A stretch of DNA of 64,000 nucleotides from an uncultured beta proteobacterium (lineage in GTDB: Bacteria; Pseudomonadota; Gammaproteobacteria; Burkholderiales; Burkholderiaceae_C): positions 1 to 64,000 of the forward strand of contig CAIKVZ010000225.1 in assembly GCA_903830985.1 (NCBI GenBank), written 5' to 3'. A program made the translations under genes and the position numbers. The notes below the pieces were generated by a model that saw only the letters and a list, made by a program, of their open reading frames with translations, made no database searches and had not been told where the DNA came from. This document shows, piece by piece, positions 54,165 through 63,642 of the stretch. Numbering within the stretch: position 1 is the first letter of the stretch; every line of letters starts with the position of its first letter.

Positions 54165-56042
54165 TCATGTTTCGATACCCGGCCGGTAGTCCACCAGCGC
54201 CACGGTCTTCCAGCGCCCGGCAAAGCCGGCCAGCAGCAGCGACACGGCGCCGCTGAAGACCACCACCGAACAGGCGTGCAACCAGCCGTTGTCGAAGGCG
54301 CCAAACAGGCTGGCACGGAAGGTCCGTATCACCCAGGTGAAGGGCAGCCAGCCGTGCACGGTCTGGAAAAAATCGCCCGTGAGTTCGATCGGCATGACGC
54401 CGCCGCCAGCAGCCAGTTGCAGCGTCAGCAGCAGCACGGCAATCAGCTTGCCGGCTTCGCCGAAAGCGCGCAGCAGCAGGAAGGCCATGGCCAGAAAGGC
54501 CAGGCCCGCGGCCAGCATGGACAGCGCAAAACTCGGGAAGCTCGGTACCACGATGCCCAGGCCATAGACCAGCATCAGAAAGGTCAGCGCGGTCTGCACC
54601 AGCACCAAGAACGCCGGCACGGCAAACTTGCCCAGGGTCTTGGCCAACGCCGGCGCAGCCTCATGCTCGGCCAGCATGATGCGCATGTTGAACAGGTAGA
54701 CCGCCATCACCGCGCCCAGCCAAAGCGCCATCGCGACCATGTTGGGCGCAAAGGCGCTGCCGTTGTTCGCCACCGGCGCCAGCACCTCGATGGCGGGCTC
54801 CACCGAATCGGCCAGACCGCGCGCACTGCCATCGAGTTTTTCCGGCGAGGCGGGCAAGACCTCATCGACCATCGCCACGCCGGCACGCAGCTTGGCGACA
54901 CCCGCCGTCAAAGCCTTGCCACTCAGCACAAAGGCGTCAAGCCGGTTGTCCTCGGGCAGTTTTTCCACCATGGTGCGCAAGCCGTCGCTGATGGCGCCCA
55001 TGCCGTCGACCAGCTTGTCGGCGCCGCCGTCCACGCGCTCTGCGCCGCGTGCCAGGCGCGCGTTGGCGTCCAGCGCGCTCGACAGTCCTTCGCTCAACTG
55101 GCTGCCACCGGCGGCCAGTTCGGCCGCCCCGGCGGCGATTTTTTCGCCGACAAAGGGGATGCCCACCGTCTCCTCGCGCAACTGATTGGCGCCGGCCGTG
55201 AGCTTGCGCGCGCCAGCCTGGAGCTGCTCCAAACCCGTGCCCAACTCGCGCTGGCGCGCTGCCAGGCGCTGCGTCGTGGCCTTGAACAGCTTGACGTCGG
55301 CGTCCGACGGCAGCTTGGCTTCCATGCCGCGGATACCGGCGCCGGCCTGCTTGAAACCGCCCGCCAACTGGGCGGAGCTGGCGCTGTAACGCACCACGCC
55401 TTCGTTCAGCACCAGCGCACCGGCGCGCAACTGGGCCACGCCGGCCTTGAGCCGGGACAGGCTCTTGCCCGATCCGTCGACGGAAACCAGCACCTGCTCC
55501 CAGCGCTTCTCGTTCAGCGTTTCATTCACCTGATGGCCCAGCTCGGCGGCGAAGCGTCGGGCAAAGCCGGCTGCCGCGTAGTTGTTGCCCTCGGACAAGA
55601 TCACGGTGACCTTGCCGCCGCCGGCGCGCGTTCCCGGCAGCGCACTGGCACTGAAGTCCTTGGGGATGATCACGGCAAAGGCCAGGCTGCCAAGGCGCAC
55701 CGCCTGGCGCGCCGCCGGCTCGTCGTCCATGCTTCGAAAACCGAAGGTGGCCGTCTGGATCATGTCCGCAGTGAGCTCGGCGCCCACATTGCTCGAGCGC
55801 CCCTGGTAGTTGAAACCCTGGTCCAGGTTGACGATGCCCACCGGCAGGTCGCTGGTCTTGGCATTCGGGTCCCACACACTGGACAGGTAGATCAACGCGT
55901 AGGCGGCAGGCACCAGACAGATCGCCGCAGCGGCCAGACGCAGGCGGGGAAAGCGCTGGAACAGCGCCAGTTCACTGGCGACGATGCGCGCCGTCGACCG
56001 AACAAAACCCGAAAAATAGCGACTGATACCCATGGCTTGCAT
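54165..56042 (-). CDS. YhgE/Pip-family membrane protein (ABC-2-like)
   Basis: A 625-residue protein of the YhgE/phage infection protein family. One N-terminal membrane segment (RLAAAAICLVPAAYALIYLSSVWDP) is followed by NAKTSDLPVGIVNLDQGFNYQGRSSNVG, the family hallmark. A long extracytoplasmic region rich in helical repeats (LAAGGSQLSEGLSSALDANARLARGAERVDGG) follows, then about five to six C-terminal helices of the ABC-2 type. Relatives include secretion-linked proteins and a phage receptor in Lactococcus. Starts at 56042 or 56033 are both possible. Confidence 0.82.
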   Translation of the reverse strand: MQAMGISRYFSGFVRSTARIVASELALFQRFPRLRLAAAAICLVPAAYALIYLSSVWDPNAKTSDLPVGIVNLDQGFNYQGRSSNVGAELTADMIQTATFGFRSMDDEPAARQAVRLGSLAFAVIIPKDFSASALPGTRAGGGKVTVILSEGNNYAAAGFARRFAAELGHQVNETLNEKRWEQVLVSVDGSGKSLSRLKAGVAQLRAGALVLNEGVVRYSASSAQLAGGFKQAGAGIRGMEAKLPSDADVKLFKATTQRLAARQRELGTGLEQLQAGARKLTAGANQLREETVGIPFVGEKIAAGAAELAAGGSQLSEGLSSALDANARLARGAERVDGGADKLVDGMGAISDGLRTMVEKLPEDNRLDAFVLSGKALTAGVAKLRAGVAMVDEVLPASPEKLDGSARGLADSVEPAIEVLAPVANNGSAFAPNMVAMALWLGAVMAVYLFNMRIMLAEHEAAPALAKTLGKFAVPAFLVLVQTALTFLMLVYGLGIVVPSFPSFALSMLAAGLAFLAMAFLLLRAFGEAGKLIAVLLLTLQLAAGGGVMPIELTGDFFQTVHGWLPFTWVIRTFRASLFGAFDNGWLHACSVVVFSGAVSLLLAGFAGRWKTVALVDYRPGIET

Positions 56043-56092
56043 TGTGCTTGGCTTTTGCCGTCTGTGGCGCGGCTGCGTCGCCACAGGGCAAC

Positions 56093-58690
56093 TCACGCGG
56101 GCGCTGCAATGGCCGGGAACAGCAGCGTCACGGAACTGCCCTGCCCGGGCAGGCTGTCGATCAACACCACACCGCGGTGCAGTTCGACGATCTCCTTGAC
56201 GATGCTCATTCCCAGTCCGGTCCCTGGCACCTTGCCCGAACTGTCTGCGCGGTAAAAGCGCTCGCACACATGCTGCACCTGCTCCGCCGTCATGCCGATA
56301 CCCTGGTCCGAGATGCGCACGCCGATCCCCGCCCTGGCCGGTCCCAGGGCGCTGCCCGCCTCGCCCTGGACAAAGACGCAAACGGTGACCAAGCCGCCCT
56401 GGGGCGAGTATTTGTAGGCGTTGGACAACACATTGAGAATGGCCTGCTGCGTCTTTTTTTCGTCGGCAAGAATGGTCAACGCCGCAGCTTGCAGGTCCAG
56501 CACGGGCGCCGAACGTCCCTCTGGCGGCTTGTAGTCATGCACCACGGCTTTCACCAGCGACTGCAAGGACGTTGGCTGAAAGCTCCAATCCTTGCCGCGC
56601 CGTGCCTCGATCCGTGCCAGATCGAGCAGTTCGTTCAGGATGGAGGCCATCACCTCTGACTGCCGGTAAATGATCCCCAGAAATTCCTGACGGCTGGCCT
56701 CGTCCAGACTTTGGTGCAGCAACACTTCCGCAAAACCGTAAATGCTGGCCATGGGGGTGCGAAGTTCGTGCGCCGCAGTGGACAGGAACTCGCTTTTGAG
56801 TCGATCCACTTCGCTTTCGTACGTGATGTCGCGCAGGTAGAGGATTTGCGAAACGCCTGGCGCTTGCGACACGCGCAGTCCGACCGCCAGCACACGCTGG
56901 CTTGCGGCCAGCTCGAAGGTTTCGCGCACGCGACTGCCCGTCGCAGCGAGACCGAAGCCTTGCAGTTCGCGCAGCGCACGCACACCGTGAAATTTTGCTG
57001 CCGGCAGACAGAGATCTGCCAGCATCGTGGAGAAGTCCCCTTCGTCCAGCCCGAGAACAGCGGTTTCGAGCAAGCCGGTCATGCATTCAAACGCCGGGCT
57101 GACATACTTCACGCGCCTGGCACCGTCAAAGGACACAAAACCGTCGGGACTGAGGGTAAATATGGCCTTGAGTTGTTCCGACTGCTCATGCTCCCGCACC
57201 TCGGCGGCGCGGCGCGAGGTGATATCGCTGTGCGAACCCAGCATGCGCAAGCGCTGGCCCTGCGCGTCCAGCAGTGCGCGACCGCGCGCCAGAATCCACT
57301 TGTACTCGCCGTTCTTGCAGCGCATGCGGTGCTCACTCTGAAAGTACTCGGTCTCGCCGCACAAATGTCGCTGCACTTCGACCTCAACCTGCGCCGCCTC
57401 GTCGGGGTGCAGGCGCGAGCGCCATTCGTGCACGGTGGCGCCAATCTCGTCGACGCCGTAACCCAGCATGTCTTTCCACCGCGGCGAAAAATAGACCTCA
57501 TCGCTTTGCAGATTCCAGTCCCAGATGCCGTCGTTGGTGGCACTCACTGCCAACTGCCAGCGCTGCTCGCTGACCGCCAACGCCTGCTGCATGCGCCTGC
57601 GCTCGGTGATGTCGATGCGGTTGCCGACGATGTAGCCGCTCGGGGTGCGGTACTCGACGATCAGCAACCAGCGGCCATCGTTAAGTTGCTGTTCGATCAC
57701 CTCGCCATTGGCCAACTGGTGCTGCGCCATGCACTCGCGCACCCAATCGTCCACGCGCCCCAGTGCATCGCTGTACTGGCCGCGCTCGGCACCGAGGCGC
57801 ACGATCGACTCGTAACTATTACCTGGCTCGATGAGGTCGCGGCTGCTGGCATAGAAGGCGCGATAAGCCTCATTGCAGTGCACCAGGCTGTCCGCCTGGT
57901 CAAAGATGGCGAACCCCAGGGCAATGCCGCTGACCGCCTCGCGCAGCAGCTTGCCGGCGGTCTCGGCATCTTCCCGGGCCTGCAGGTGCCTGGCGTTCTC
58001 CAGACGCAGCAGTTCGTTGCTCTGGCCCAGTTGCTGCGCCATGAGGTTGAAAGCCTGGGCCGTTTGCGCCAGTTCGTCATCGCCCTTGACCGCAACCCGA
58101 TGCCCGAAGTCACCCGCTGCGAAGTGCGCGCTGGCTTGGCGCAGTGCCACCAACTGGCGCGCCAGATAACTGCCCAACAGCCAGGAAAAAAGTGCCACCA
58201 GGGCGATTTCCAAGGCAGCAATACCTGCGGCCCAGCGCCAGGCCGAAGCCACCAGCTTCTTCAAGGGTTCCGTGGAGACACCGATGCGCACTTCGCCCTG
58301 ATGGATCCCACCGGCCAGAACCGGTTCGGAATGGTCGAAAATCCCGTCCAACACCTGATCGATGCGGGTCTCGGCCCGGAAGGGCCGAGCCAGCACTGCG
58401 GCATCGCCGCGTTGCGCCAGCACCGCGCCTGTCGAATCCAGGATGCGCACATACTCGATCTGGCCGGAGGCCATGGCCTCGGTGCTCAGACTGTCCAAGG
58501 TGGCCAGATCCTGCGAGATCACGGCGTCCTTGGCGGCAGCGGCCAGCATGCGACCGCCGAGTAGCACCCGGCGCGTCAGTTCGGCCTGATTGGAGTCACG
58601 CAAAATCGACAGCGCACTGCCGACCAACACCGCCAGCAGGGCGATTTCAATCAGGGCAACCCCCAATATGGTCTTAGTTCGAAAGCGCAT
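56093..58690 (-). CDS. membrane sensor histidine kinase with HAMP and several PAS domains
   Basis: An 865-residue kinase. TM1 (LGVALIEIALLAVLVGSALSIL) and TM2 (AAGIAALEIALVALFSWLLGSYLA) flank a ~130-residue periplasmic region. A HAMP domain, a PAS using an unusual LGFAIFDQADSLVHCNEAYRAFYA start, a PAC-type PAS (ATNDGIWDWNLQSDEVYFSPRWKDMLGYG) and a third PAS follow. The HisKA box is TAAHELRTPMASIYGF, and ATPase motifs are NVLSNAYKYSP, DQGIGM and GTGLGMSI. It starts 21 bp after the PhnD-like binding protein gene, which probably feeds it a signal. No response regulator is next to it. Confidence 0.9.
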   Translation of the reverse strand: MRFRTKTILGVALIEIALLAVLVGSALSILRDSNQAELTRRVLLGGRMLAAAAKDAVISQDLATLDSLSTEAMASGQIEYVRILDSTGAVLAQRGDAAVLARPFRAETRIDQVLDGIFDHSEPVLAGGIHQGEVRIGVSTEPLKKLVASAWRWAAGIAALEIALVALFSWLLGSYLARQLVALRQASAHFAAGDFGHRVAVKGDDELAQTAQAFNLMAQQLGQSNELLRLENARHLQAREDAETAGKLLREAVSGIALGFAIFDQADSLVHCNEAYRAFYASSRDLIEPGNSYESIVRLGAERGQYSDALGRVDDWVRECMAQHQLANGEVIEQQLNDGRWLLIVEYRTPSGYIVGNRIDITERRRMQQALAVSEQRWQLAVSATNDGIWDWNLQSDEVYFSPRWKDMLGYGVDEIGATVHEWRSRLHPDEAAQVEVEVQRHLCGETEYFQSEHRMRCKNGEYKWILARGRALLDAQGQRLRMLGSHSDITSRRAAEVREHEQSEQLKAIFTLSPDGFVSFDGARRVKYVSPAFECMTGLLETAVLGLDEGDFSTMLADLCLPAAKFHGVRALRELQGFGLAATGSRVRETFELAASQRVLAVGLRVSQAPGVSQILYLRDITYESEVDRLKSEFLSTAAHELRTPMASIYGFAEVLLHQSLDEASRQEFLGIIYRQSEVMASILNELLDLARIEARRGKDWSFQPTSLQSLVKAVVHDYKPPEGRSAPVLDLQAAALTILADEKKTQQAILNVLSNAYKYSPQGGLVTVCVFVQGEAGSALGPARAGIGVRISDQGIGMTAEQVQHVCERFYRADSSGKVPGTGLGMSIVKEIVELHRGVVLIDSLPGQGSSVTLLFPAIAAPA

Positions 58691-58711
58691 GCGGAGTCAA
58701 GCCGGCGCCCG

Positions 58712-59614
58712 TCATGGATCGGTGTAGCGACGCAGCAGGTCGATGTCGAGCGCCCGGATGTCGTTCCAGTCCCTGTCGTGTGCCGCCACCAGACCCTTGA
58801 AGGCCAGCGGCTCCAGCAGGCGTTGCCCGGTTTCGTCGCCAGCCAATGAGGTCATCGCTGCCAGCACCCTGGCCACGACCTCGGGTGGCACCCTGGGATG
58901 CGCGGCAAACGCGTGCGGCGTGTAGGCCGGTGTCTCGGCCAGCACGCGCAGCGCATCCTTTATCTCTGGCGGACTGGCCTCCAGCGTGCGCTGAATGCCG
59001 CCACCGGCTTCCTGCAGACCCGAGGCGACGGCGCGGAACACGGAATCATGCGAGGCGACGAACTTGGCTTCGATGGGAATATGCAGGCGGCCAAATTCGG
59101 CCTGTGGCAGGATGCTCGCGGCAAACGCCGCCGGCGCCGGGAAGACCACGGTCTTGCCGGCCAGATCAGCCACTGTCCGGTAACGACTGTCCTTGCGCAC
59201 CACCAGTATGCCCTTGAGCATGCGGCCCTGCTCCTTGGCGAAGGCACGGAAACCCAGGGCCTTGTGAAACACCACGTAGTGGTAGGGATTCATGTAGGCC
59301 AGATCGTATTCGGACTTGTCCAGTCGCTCTTCAAAGGACGGGATATTGGGCGCCGTGCGAAACGTCAATGGCACGCCAGAGCGCCTGCTGATTTCGGCCA
59401 GCAGCGGCCCCCATTCCTGCGCCAGGCGGCTGGCCGACTGCTGCGGAACGATGCCAAAATTCAATGCTGGCTGGGCAGCTTGGGCCAGCACCCCGTTCGG
59501 GCCACCCAGCAGGCACAAGCCCAGCACCGCTGCCAGGAAGCGGTACAGGTAAGCCAGCCGATGGCGCCTGCGAAGCGGCTCAGCTGTGGGTGATTTTGAA
59601 AAAATTGTTGGCAT
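58712..59614 (-). CDS. PhnD-like periplasmic substrate-binding protein
   Basis: A 300-residue exported protein: hydrophobic segment (YLYRFLAAVLGLCLLGGPNGVLAQA) then LNFGIVPQQSASRLAQEWGPLLAEISRRSG, the PhnD/SsuA-like type 2 periplasmic fold. EYDLAYMNPYHYVVFHKALGF and KGILVVRKDSRYRTVADLAGKTVVFPAPAAFAASI match phosphate/phosphonate-binding relatives. No permease or ATPase gene is near; instead a sensor kinase follows directly, so it likely works as a ligand sensor. The ATG at 59614 overlaps the HDOD gene by 35 bp. Confidence 0.85.
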   Translation of the reverse strand: MPTIFSKSPTAEPLRRRHRLAYLYRFLAAVLGLCLLGGPNGVLAQAAQPALNFGIVPQQSASRLAQEWGPLLAEISRRSGVPLTFRTAPNIPSFEERLDKSEYDLAYMNPYHYVVFHKALGFRAFAKEQGRMLKGILVVRKDSRYRTVADLAGKTVVFPAPAAFAASILPQAEFGRLHIPIEAKFVASHDSVFRAVASGLQEAGGGIQRTLEASPPEIKDALRVLAETPAYTPHAFAAHPRVPPEVVARVLAAMTSLAGDETGQRLLEPLAFKGLVAAHDRDWNDIRALDIDLLRRYTDP

Positions 59615-60452
59615 GTCGACTGCGAGCCTCAATGCGTCCGAACAGGGCTTGCACGGACTCGTCCCAGACCACGCCCAGCTGCGCGCAGGCCGCGGTCGAG
59701 ATGCCGTTGACGCGGCCCTCGTCACCCGCCGTCAGGTCCAGCGCATGACTCAGCACCTCGGCCACGTGCACCAGAGGCACCAGCGGGGACGCCAGTTCGG
59801 ACTCGGGCACGTGGTGCCAGCGGATGGCGGCAACTATGTCGTGCGGCAGTTGCCAGTGCTCGGCCAGCCAGGCACCGATGGTGGAGTGATCCACGCCAAA
59901 CTGTTCGCGCTCGACCAACTCGACCCCGACAGCGCGTTGCGTCGTTGTCCGCCAGCAGCGCCGATAGGCCTCCTCGTCCACGCTGTAGAACCAGAACTGG
60001 CCGATGTCGTGCAGCAGCCCGGCAATCAGTGCCGAATCGGCGCAGACCGGTATATCGACGTGGAACGCCAACTCCTGGCAGCACACGCCCACGCTGACAC
60101 TGTGTTGCCACAACCTGGAGGACCGTTCATCCAAAGCCATCTTTCCAACAAATCCGCCCAGGCTGCTGATGAGGGCAATCTCGCGCACGCGGCTCATGCC
60201 GATGAGCGATGTGGCGGTATAGATGTCGCTCACCTCGGCTTCGCGCCGGGCCCGCGAAGACGCCCGGTTCGCCACCGAAAGCACCCGCGCAGCAATGATG
60301 GGATCGTGCTTGATGCAAGCTACCAGCACCCTGAGGCTGCCATCCGGATCGTCGACGGTGGCCAGAATTTCGGCAATGACGGTGGGGAAACTGGGCAGAC
60401 TGCGGCTGCGCGCAATCACCTCTTCACGATCGATTTGGGCCGGGAATTTCAT
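59580..60452 (-). CDS. HDOD-domain signalling protein
   Basis: A 290-residue HDOD protein: LPSFPTVIAEILATVDDPDGSLRVLVACIKHDPIIAARVLSVANRA is the typical start, with IGMSRVREIALISSLG and GLLHDIGQFWFY. HDOD domains resemble HD hydrolases but usually lack full metal sites and act as scaffolds in signalling. It overlaps the upstream small gene as ATGA and the PhnD-like gene by 35 bp. Confidence 0.87.
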   Translation of the reverse strand: MKFPAQIDREEVIARSRSLPSFPTVIAEILATVDDPDGSLRVLVACIKHDPIIAARVLSVANRASSRARREAEVSDIYTATSLIGMSRVREIALISSLGGFVGKMALDERSSRLWQHSVSVGVCCQELAFHVDIPVCADSALIAGLLHDIGQFWFYSVDEEAYRRCWRTTTQRAVGVELVEREQFGVDHSTIGAWLAEHWQLPHDIVAAIRWHHVPESELASPLVPLVHVAEVLSHALDLTAGDEGRVNGISTAACAQLGVVWDESVQALFGRIEARSRHANNFFKITHS

Positions 60453-60775
60453 GCGTTGCGGTAGAGCAGTACCTGATCGAACAGTGCCAACACGGTTGGC
60501 TCCGTGAGATCGGCCCCTTCAAAGATGTCCATCACGCGCTTCGCCACCCTTGCCGAGTCGATGGCCACATCCTCGTCGGAGCGCAGGTCCGGCTCGTCAA
60601 CAAAGATGAACTCCACGCAGTGCGCTTCGAAGTGATGCAGATTCTCTTGCGTCAGCGTGTGCCCCGCAGGCAGGCTGAAGCTCGCCGCGCCGCCGCTCAC
60701 GGCATTCGCCGGCGCGCCCAGCAACATGCCGGCCTTGGCATCGGCAACGGGGATGTAGTGGTGTCGGGTGCGCAT
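60449..60775 (-). CDS. small protein resembling the N-terminal domain of HD-GYP proteins
   Basis: A 108-residue protein: YIPVADAKAGMLLGAPANAVSGGAASFSLPAGHTLTQENLHHFEAHCVEFIFVDEPDL. This looks like the small beta-rich module often found ahead of HD-GYP and HDOD domains (the 'AGM-L ... G-xLTxexLxxL...V-I-V' pattern), here as a separate gene just before an HDOD gene. The ATG at 60775 was chosen because similarity begins there. It overlaps the HDOD gene by 4 bp. It is the first gene of the four-gene signalling operon. Confidence 0.6.
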   Translation of the reverse strand: MRTRHHYIPVADAKAGMLLGAPANAVSGGAASFSLPAGHTLTQENLHHFEAHCVEFIFVDEPDLRSDEDVAIDSARVAKRVMDIFEGADLTEPTVLALFDQVLLYRNA

Positions 60776-60822
60776 GTGGGGATCGTAAACGAATATATCG
60801 GGGCGCGTGCCCTGCACTCACG

Positions 60823-61242
60823 TCAAGTCACCAGGGAACGCATCCAGTCCGGCAAGGCCTTGGCTTTTTGTTTGGGAAAATCCACCCAGATGGTGGTCGC
60901 GCCGCCAGCCGCGCAGATGACCCCGGGCTCGTCGGCTCGCTCCATCGTGGCCCAGCTCTCGAAGGTGGTTCTGCCGGGGTCGCTGACGTACATCTTCATC
61001 AGCACGTCGCCCGGGTATTCGAGCTGCTTGTAGAAGTTGCAGAAGGCGTTCACGATCACCGGTCCCTCGCCCTGGGGAGCAGGCGTGCAGCCGATGCTGC
61101 GCATCCAGTCGATGCGGCAGGTCTCGAGGTAGCGAAAGTAGCTGCCGTTGTTCAGGTGACCCATGGCGTCCATGTCACCCCAGCGGATGGGGATGCTCAT
61201 CTCGAACACCAGCTTCTTGGTTTCGGGAATTTCAAATTTCAT
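60823..61242 (-). CDS. acyl-CoA thioesterase, hotdog fold (4HBT family)
   Basis: A 139-residue hotdog thioesterase. The catalytic motif is IRWGDMDAMGHLNNGSYFRYLETCRIDWM, with the 4-hydroxybenzoyl-CoA thioesterase/YbgC-type aspartate in GDMDAMGHLNN. It hydrolyses acyl-CoAs; the substrate cannot be told. I used the ATG at 61242 (MKFEIPE); ATGs at 61272 and 61281 are also in frame and none has a clear ribosome binding site. It diverges from the phosphofructokinase gene. Confidence 0.87.
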   Translation of the reverse strand: MKFEIPETKKLVFEMSIPIRWGDMDAMGHLNNGSYFRYLETCRIDWMRSIGCTPAPQGEGPVIVNAFCNFYKQLEYPGDVLMKMYVSDPGRTTFESWATMERADEPGVICAAGGATTIWVDFPKQKAKALPDWMRSLVT

Positions 61243-61345
61243 TTGTTCGGGCTTTGAGTTGCGGGCAGGCATGTACCCCATGGTAGCGCCCCGGCCGGTG
61301 TTAGGATCGATTTCGGCGTTCAAGCAAGCAAACACAGGAGTCAGC

Positions 61346-62560
61346 ATGGCATCGGGAAAAATTCTGGTCGCACAGGGCGGCGGCCCCACAGCGGTGATCA
61401 ATCAGTCGCTGGTGGGCGTAGCGCTGGAAGCAAGGCGCTTTCGCGGCATCGAACATGTCTATGGCGCGCGCCACGGCGTGCGCGGCATCATCAACGAAGA
61501 CTTCGTGCACCTGACGCAGGAGACCAGCCACAACCTGGAAATGGTGGCCAACACGCCTTCCTCGGCCCTGGGCTCGACGCGCGACAAACCCGACATCAAG
61601 TACTGCCAGGAGATCTTCAAGGTGCTGCAGGCACACGAAATCGGTCATTTCTTCTACATCGGCGGCAACGACTCGTCAGACACGGTGCGCATCGTCAGCG
61701 AGCAGGCGCTGTCGGCCGGCTACCCCCTGGTCTGTGTGCACATTCCCAAGACCATCGACAACGACCTGGTGGGCAACGACCACACGCCGGGCTTTCCGTC
61801 GGCGGCGCGCTTCGTGGCCCAGGCCTTTGCCGGCGCCAATCTGGACAATGCGGCCCTGCCGGGGGTTTACGTTGGCGTCATCATGGGTCGTCATGCGGGC
61901 TTCCTGACTGCGGCTTCCGCTTTAGGCAAGAAGTTCCCGGACGACGGCCCGCACCTGATCTACATGCCCGAGCGCACCTTCAATCTGGAGCGTTTCCTGG
62001 CCGACGTGAAAGCCACCTACGACCGGCTCGGACGCTGCGTGATCGCCGTGTCCGAAGGCATACACGACAGTTCGGGCACCCCCATGGCCGCGCTGCTGGC
62101 CAAGGACATGGAACACGACGCGCATGGCAATGTGCAGCTCTCGGGCAATGGCGCGCTGGCCGACCTGTTGTGCGAGGAGATCAAGAGCAAACTGGGCATC
62201 AAGCGCGTGCGCGGCGACACCCTGGGTTACCTGCAGCGCTCCTTTATCGGCTGCGTGTCCGACGTGGATCAGCGCGAAGCGCGCGAAGTCGGCGAGAAGG
62301 CCGTGCAGTTCGCCATGTGGGGCGGCAAGAGCGGCTCGGTGGCGATCAAGCGCACCGGCTTTTACTCGGTTGACTACGAACTGCTGCCGCTGCAAGCCGT
62401 GGCCGGCAAAACGCGCGTCATGGAAGACGAGTTCATCACCGCCAACGGCACCGATGTGACCGACGCCTTCCGCCTGTACCTGCGGCCCCTGCTGGGATCG
62501 GGCTTGCCGGATGCGTTCCGGCTACGGAGCAATCCTGTCGCCAAGGTCTTGCACCCTTGA
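61346..62560 (+). CDS. pfp: 6-phosphofructokinase, likely pyrophosphate-dependent
   Basis: A 404-residue phosphofructokinase. ILVAQGGGPTAVINQSLVG begins the fold, YIGGNDSSDT is the phosphoryl-donor loop, and VHIPKTIDNDLVGNDHTPGFPSA carries the PKTIDND motif typical of PPi-dependent enzymes. GVIMGRHAGFLTAASAL and YMPERTF bind fructose 6-phosphate. CAGGAG lies 6 nt before the ATG. The enzyme would work reversibly in glycolysis and gluconeogenesis using pyrophosphate. Donor choice is inferred from motifs only. Confidence 0.88.
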   Translation: MASGKILVAQGGGPTAVINQSLVGVALEARRFRGIEHVYGARHGVRGIINEDFVHLTQETSHNLEMVANTPSSALGSTRDKPDIKYCQEIFKVLQAHEIGHFFYIGGNDSSDTVRIVSEQALSAGYPLVCVHIPKTIDNDLVGNDHTPGFPSAARFVAQAFAGANLDNAALPGVYVGVIMGRHAGFLTAASALGKKFPDDGPHLIYMPERTFNLERFLADVKATYDRLGRCVIAVSEGIHDSSGTPMAALLAKDMEHDAHGNVQLSGNGALADLLCEEIKSKLGIKRVRGDTLGYLQRSFIGCVSDVDQREAREVGEKAVQFAMWGGKSGSVAIKRTGFYSVDYELLPLQAVAGKTRVMEDEFITANGTDVTDAFRLYLRPLLGSGLPDAFRLRSNPVAKVLHP

Positions 62561-62611
62561 GATGCCACGAATCTTCCTGCTGCGCCCACCGATCCTGGGC
62601 CTGTGGTGCTC

Positions 62612-62629
62612 GCCGTACGGGAGTACGGC
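62612..62629 (+). terminator. hairpin after the phosphofructokinase gene
   Basis: A perfect 7-bp stem GCCGTAC/GTACGGC around GGGA, 51 bp after the stop and between convergent genes. There is no T-run, so termination is a guess; repeat-derived hairpins of this kind are common in this bacterial group. Confidence 0.35.
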
Positions 62630-62702
62630 TGCGCGCCTCAACCCAATCTCGGCGCGCTCGCGACGGAACCTTCACTGCATCTCACAGCCGTAACTGAATG
62701 CC

Positions 62703-63602
62703 TCAGGTGTGTGCACGCACGGAGGCCATGATGCCCAGCACGAACAACGCGCAGGCCCAGAGTTGCAGGCACGTCGGCCAATGCCCGTCCAGCATGAAGG
62801 AATAGAGCAGGCCGAACACGGTTTCGCTCACGATCAGCTGACCGCACAGGCTGGCGCTCATGTGGCGGCTGGCCACGTTCCACAGGATCGTTGCCAGCCA
62901 GGCCGAGCCCACGCCGGTGGCGACACACAGCGCCGCCGCCAGTTGCCAGCCGTCGGACGCCAGCAGCACGGACGCCGGCGTGCCGGCGACAAGCCACATC
63001 AGCAGGGCCCCGGCGCCGGTGGCCACACCCAACCAGTTGGTCCATTCGGTGGCACTCACCTCGGGGTGGCGTTTCAGCCAGACTGAATTCAGCAGACCAA
63101 AGGCGGTCCAGCACAACATGGCAAGCACGGCCCAGAGCACGCCGCGCCAGTAATGCACAGGGGCAGCGGCTGCAGCCAGCGACGCCAGGCCATCGGTGGC
63201 GACGATCATCAACCCCAGTCCCCCCAGCGTGAACAGCAGTCCCGGCAGCAGCGCCGCCCAGCGCAGACCCAGGGGACGACCGAGCAGCATCATCCAGATC
63301 GGTATGGTGCCGATGATGAGCGTGGGCACCTCGCTGCCGGCGTCGTGGATGGCCAGCACCAGCAGCAAGTAATAACCGGTGAAGCCCAGCACGCTCAAGC
63401 CCAGCGCAGCACGCGCCTGTGCCGCTTTGGGCCAACGATGGGAACGCCGGCCGAGCAACAACAGCGTCGAGAGAAGTCCGAAAGACAGAAAGCGCCCGGC
63501 CGTGAGGTCCACCGACGAGATCGCCGTGGCCATGCGCGGCGCGATGAAAACCAGGCCCCACAAGGCCCCGGCGGCCAGGCCGGCCAGGACGCCCTTCAGC
63601 AC
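62703..63602 (-). CDS. EamA/DMT-family transporter
   Basis: A 299-residue membrane protein with ten hydrophobic segments in two similar halves, as in EamA/RhaT drug-metabolite exporters. It begins LKGVLAGLAAGALWGLVFIAPRM. TIPIWMMLLGRPLG ends the first half and SETVFGLLYSFMLDG lies in the second. Substrate is unknown. It stands alone and is convergent with the phosphofructokinase gene. Confidence 0.87.
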   Translation of the reverse strand: MLKGVLAGLAAGALWGLVFIAPRMATAISSVDLTAGRFLSFGLLSTLLLLGRRSHRWPKAAQARAALGLSVLGFTGYYLLLVLAIHDAGSEVPTLIIGTIPIWMMLLGRPLGLRWAALLPGLLFTLGGLGLMIVATDGLASLAAAAAPVHYWRGVLWAVLAMLCWTAFGLLNSVWLKRHPEVSATEWTNWLGVATGAGALLMWLVAGTPASVLLASDGWQLAAALCVATGVGSAWLATILWNVASRHMSASLCGQLIVSETVFGLLYSFMLDGHWPTCLQLWACALFVLGIMASVRAHT

Positions 63603-63642
63603 GGCGCCATTGTCATGGCGGGTTGCGTGTTAACCCGGGTTT

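Noticed and set aside
54276-56255. A 659-codon plus-strand frame over the YhgE gene
   Set aside because: Antisense shadow of a well-supported membrane protein; composition is His/Gln/Arg-rich.
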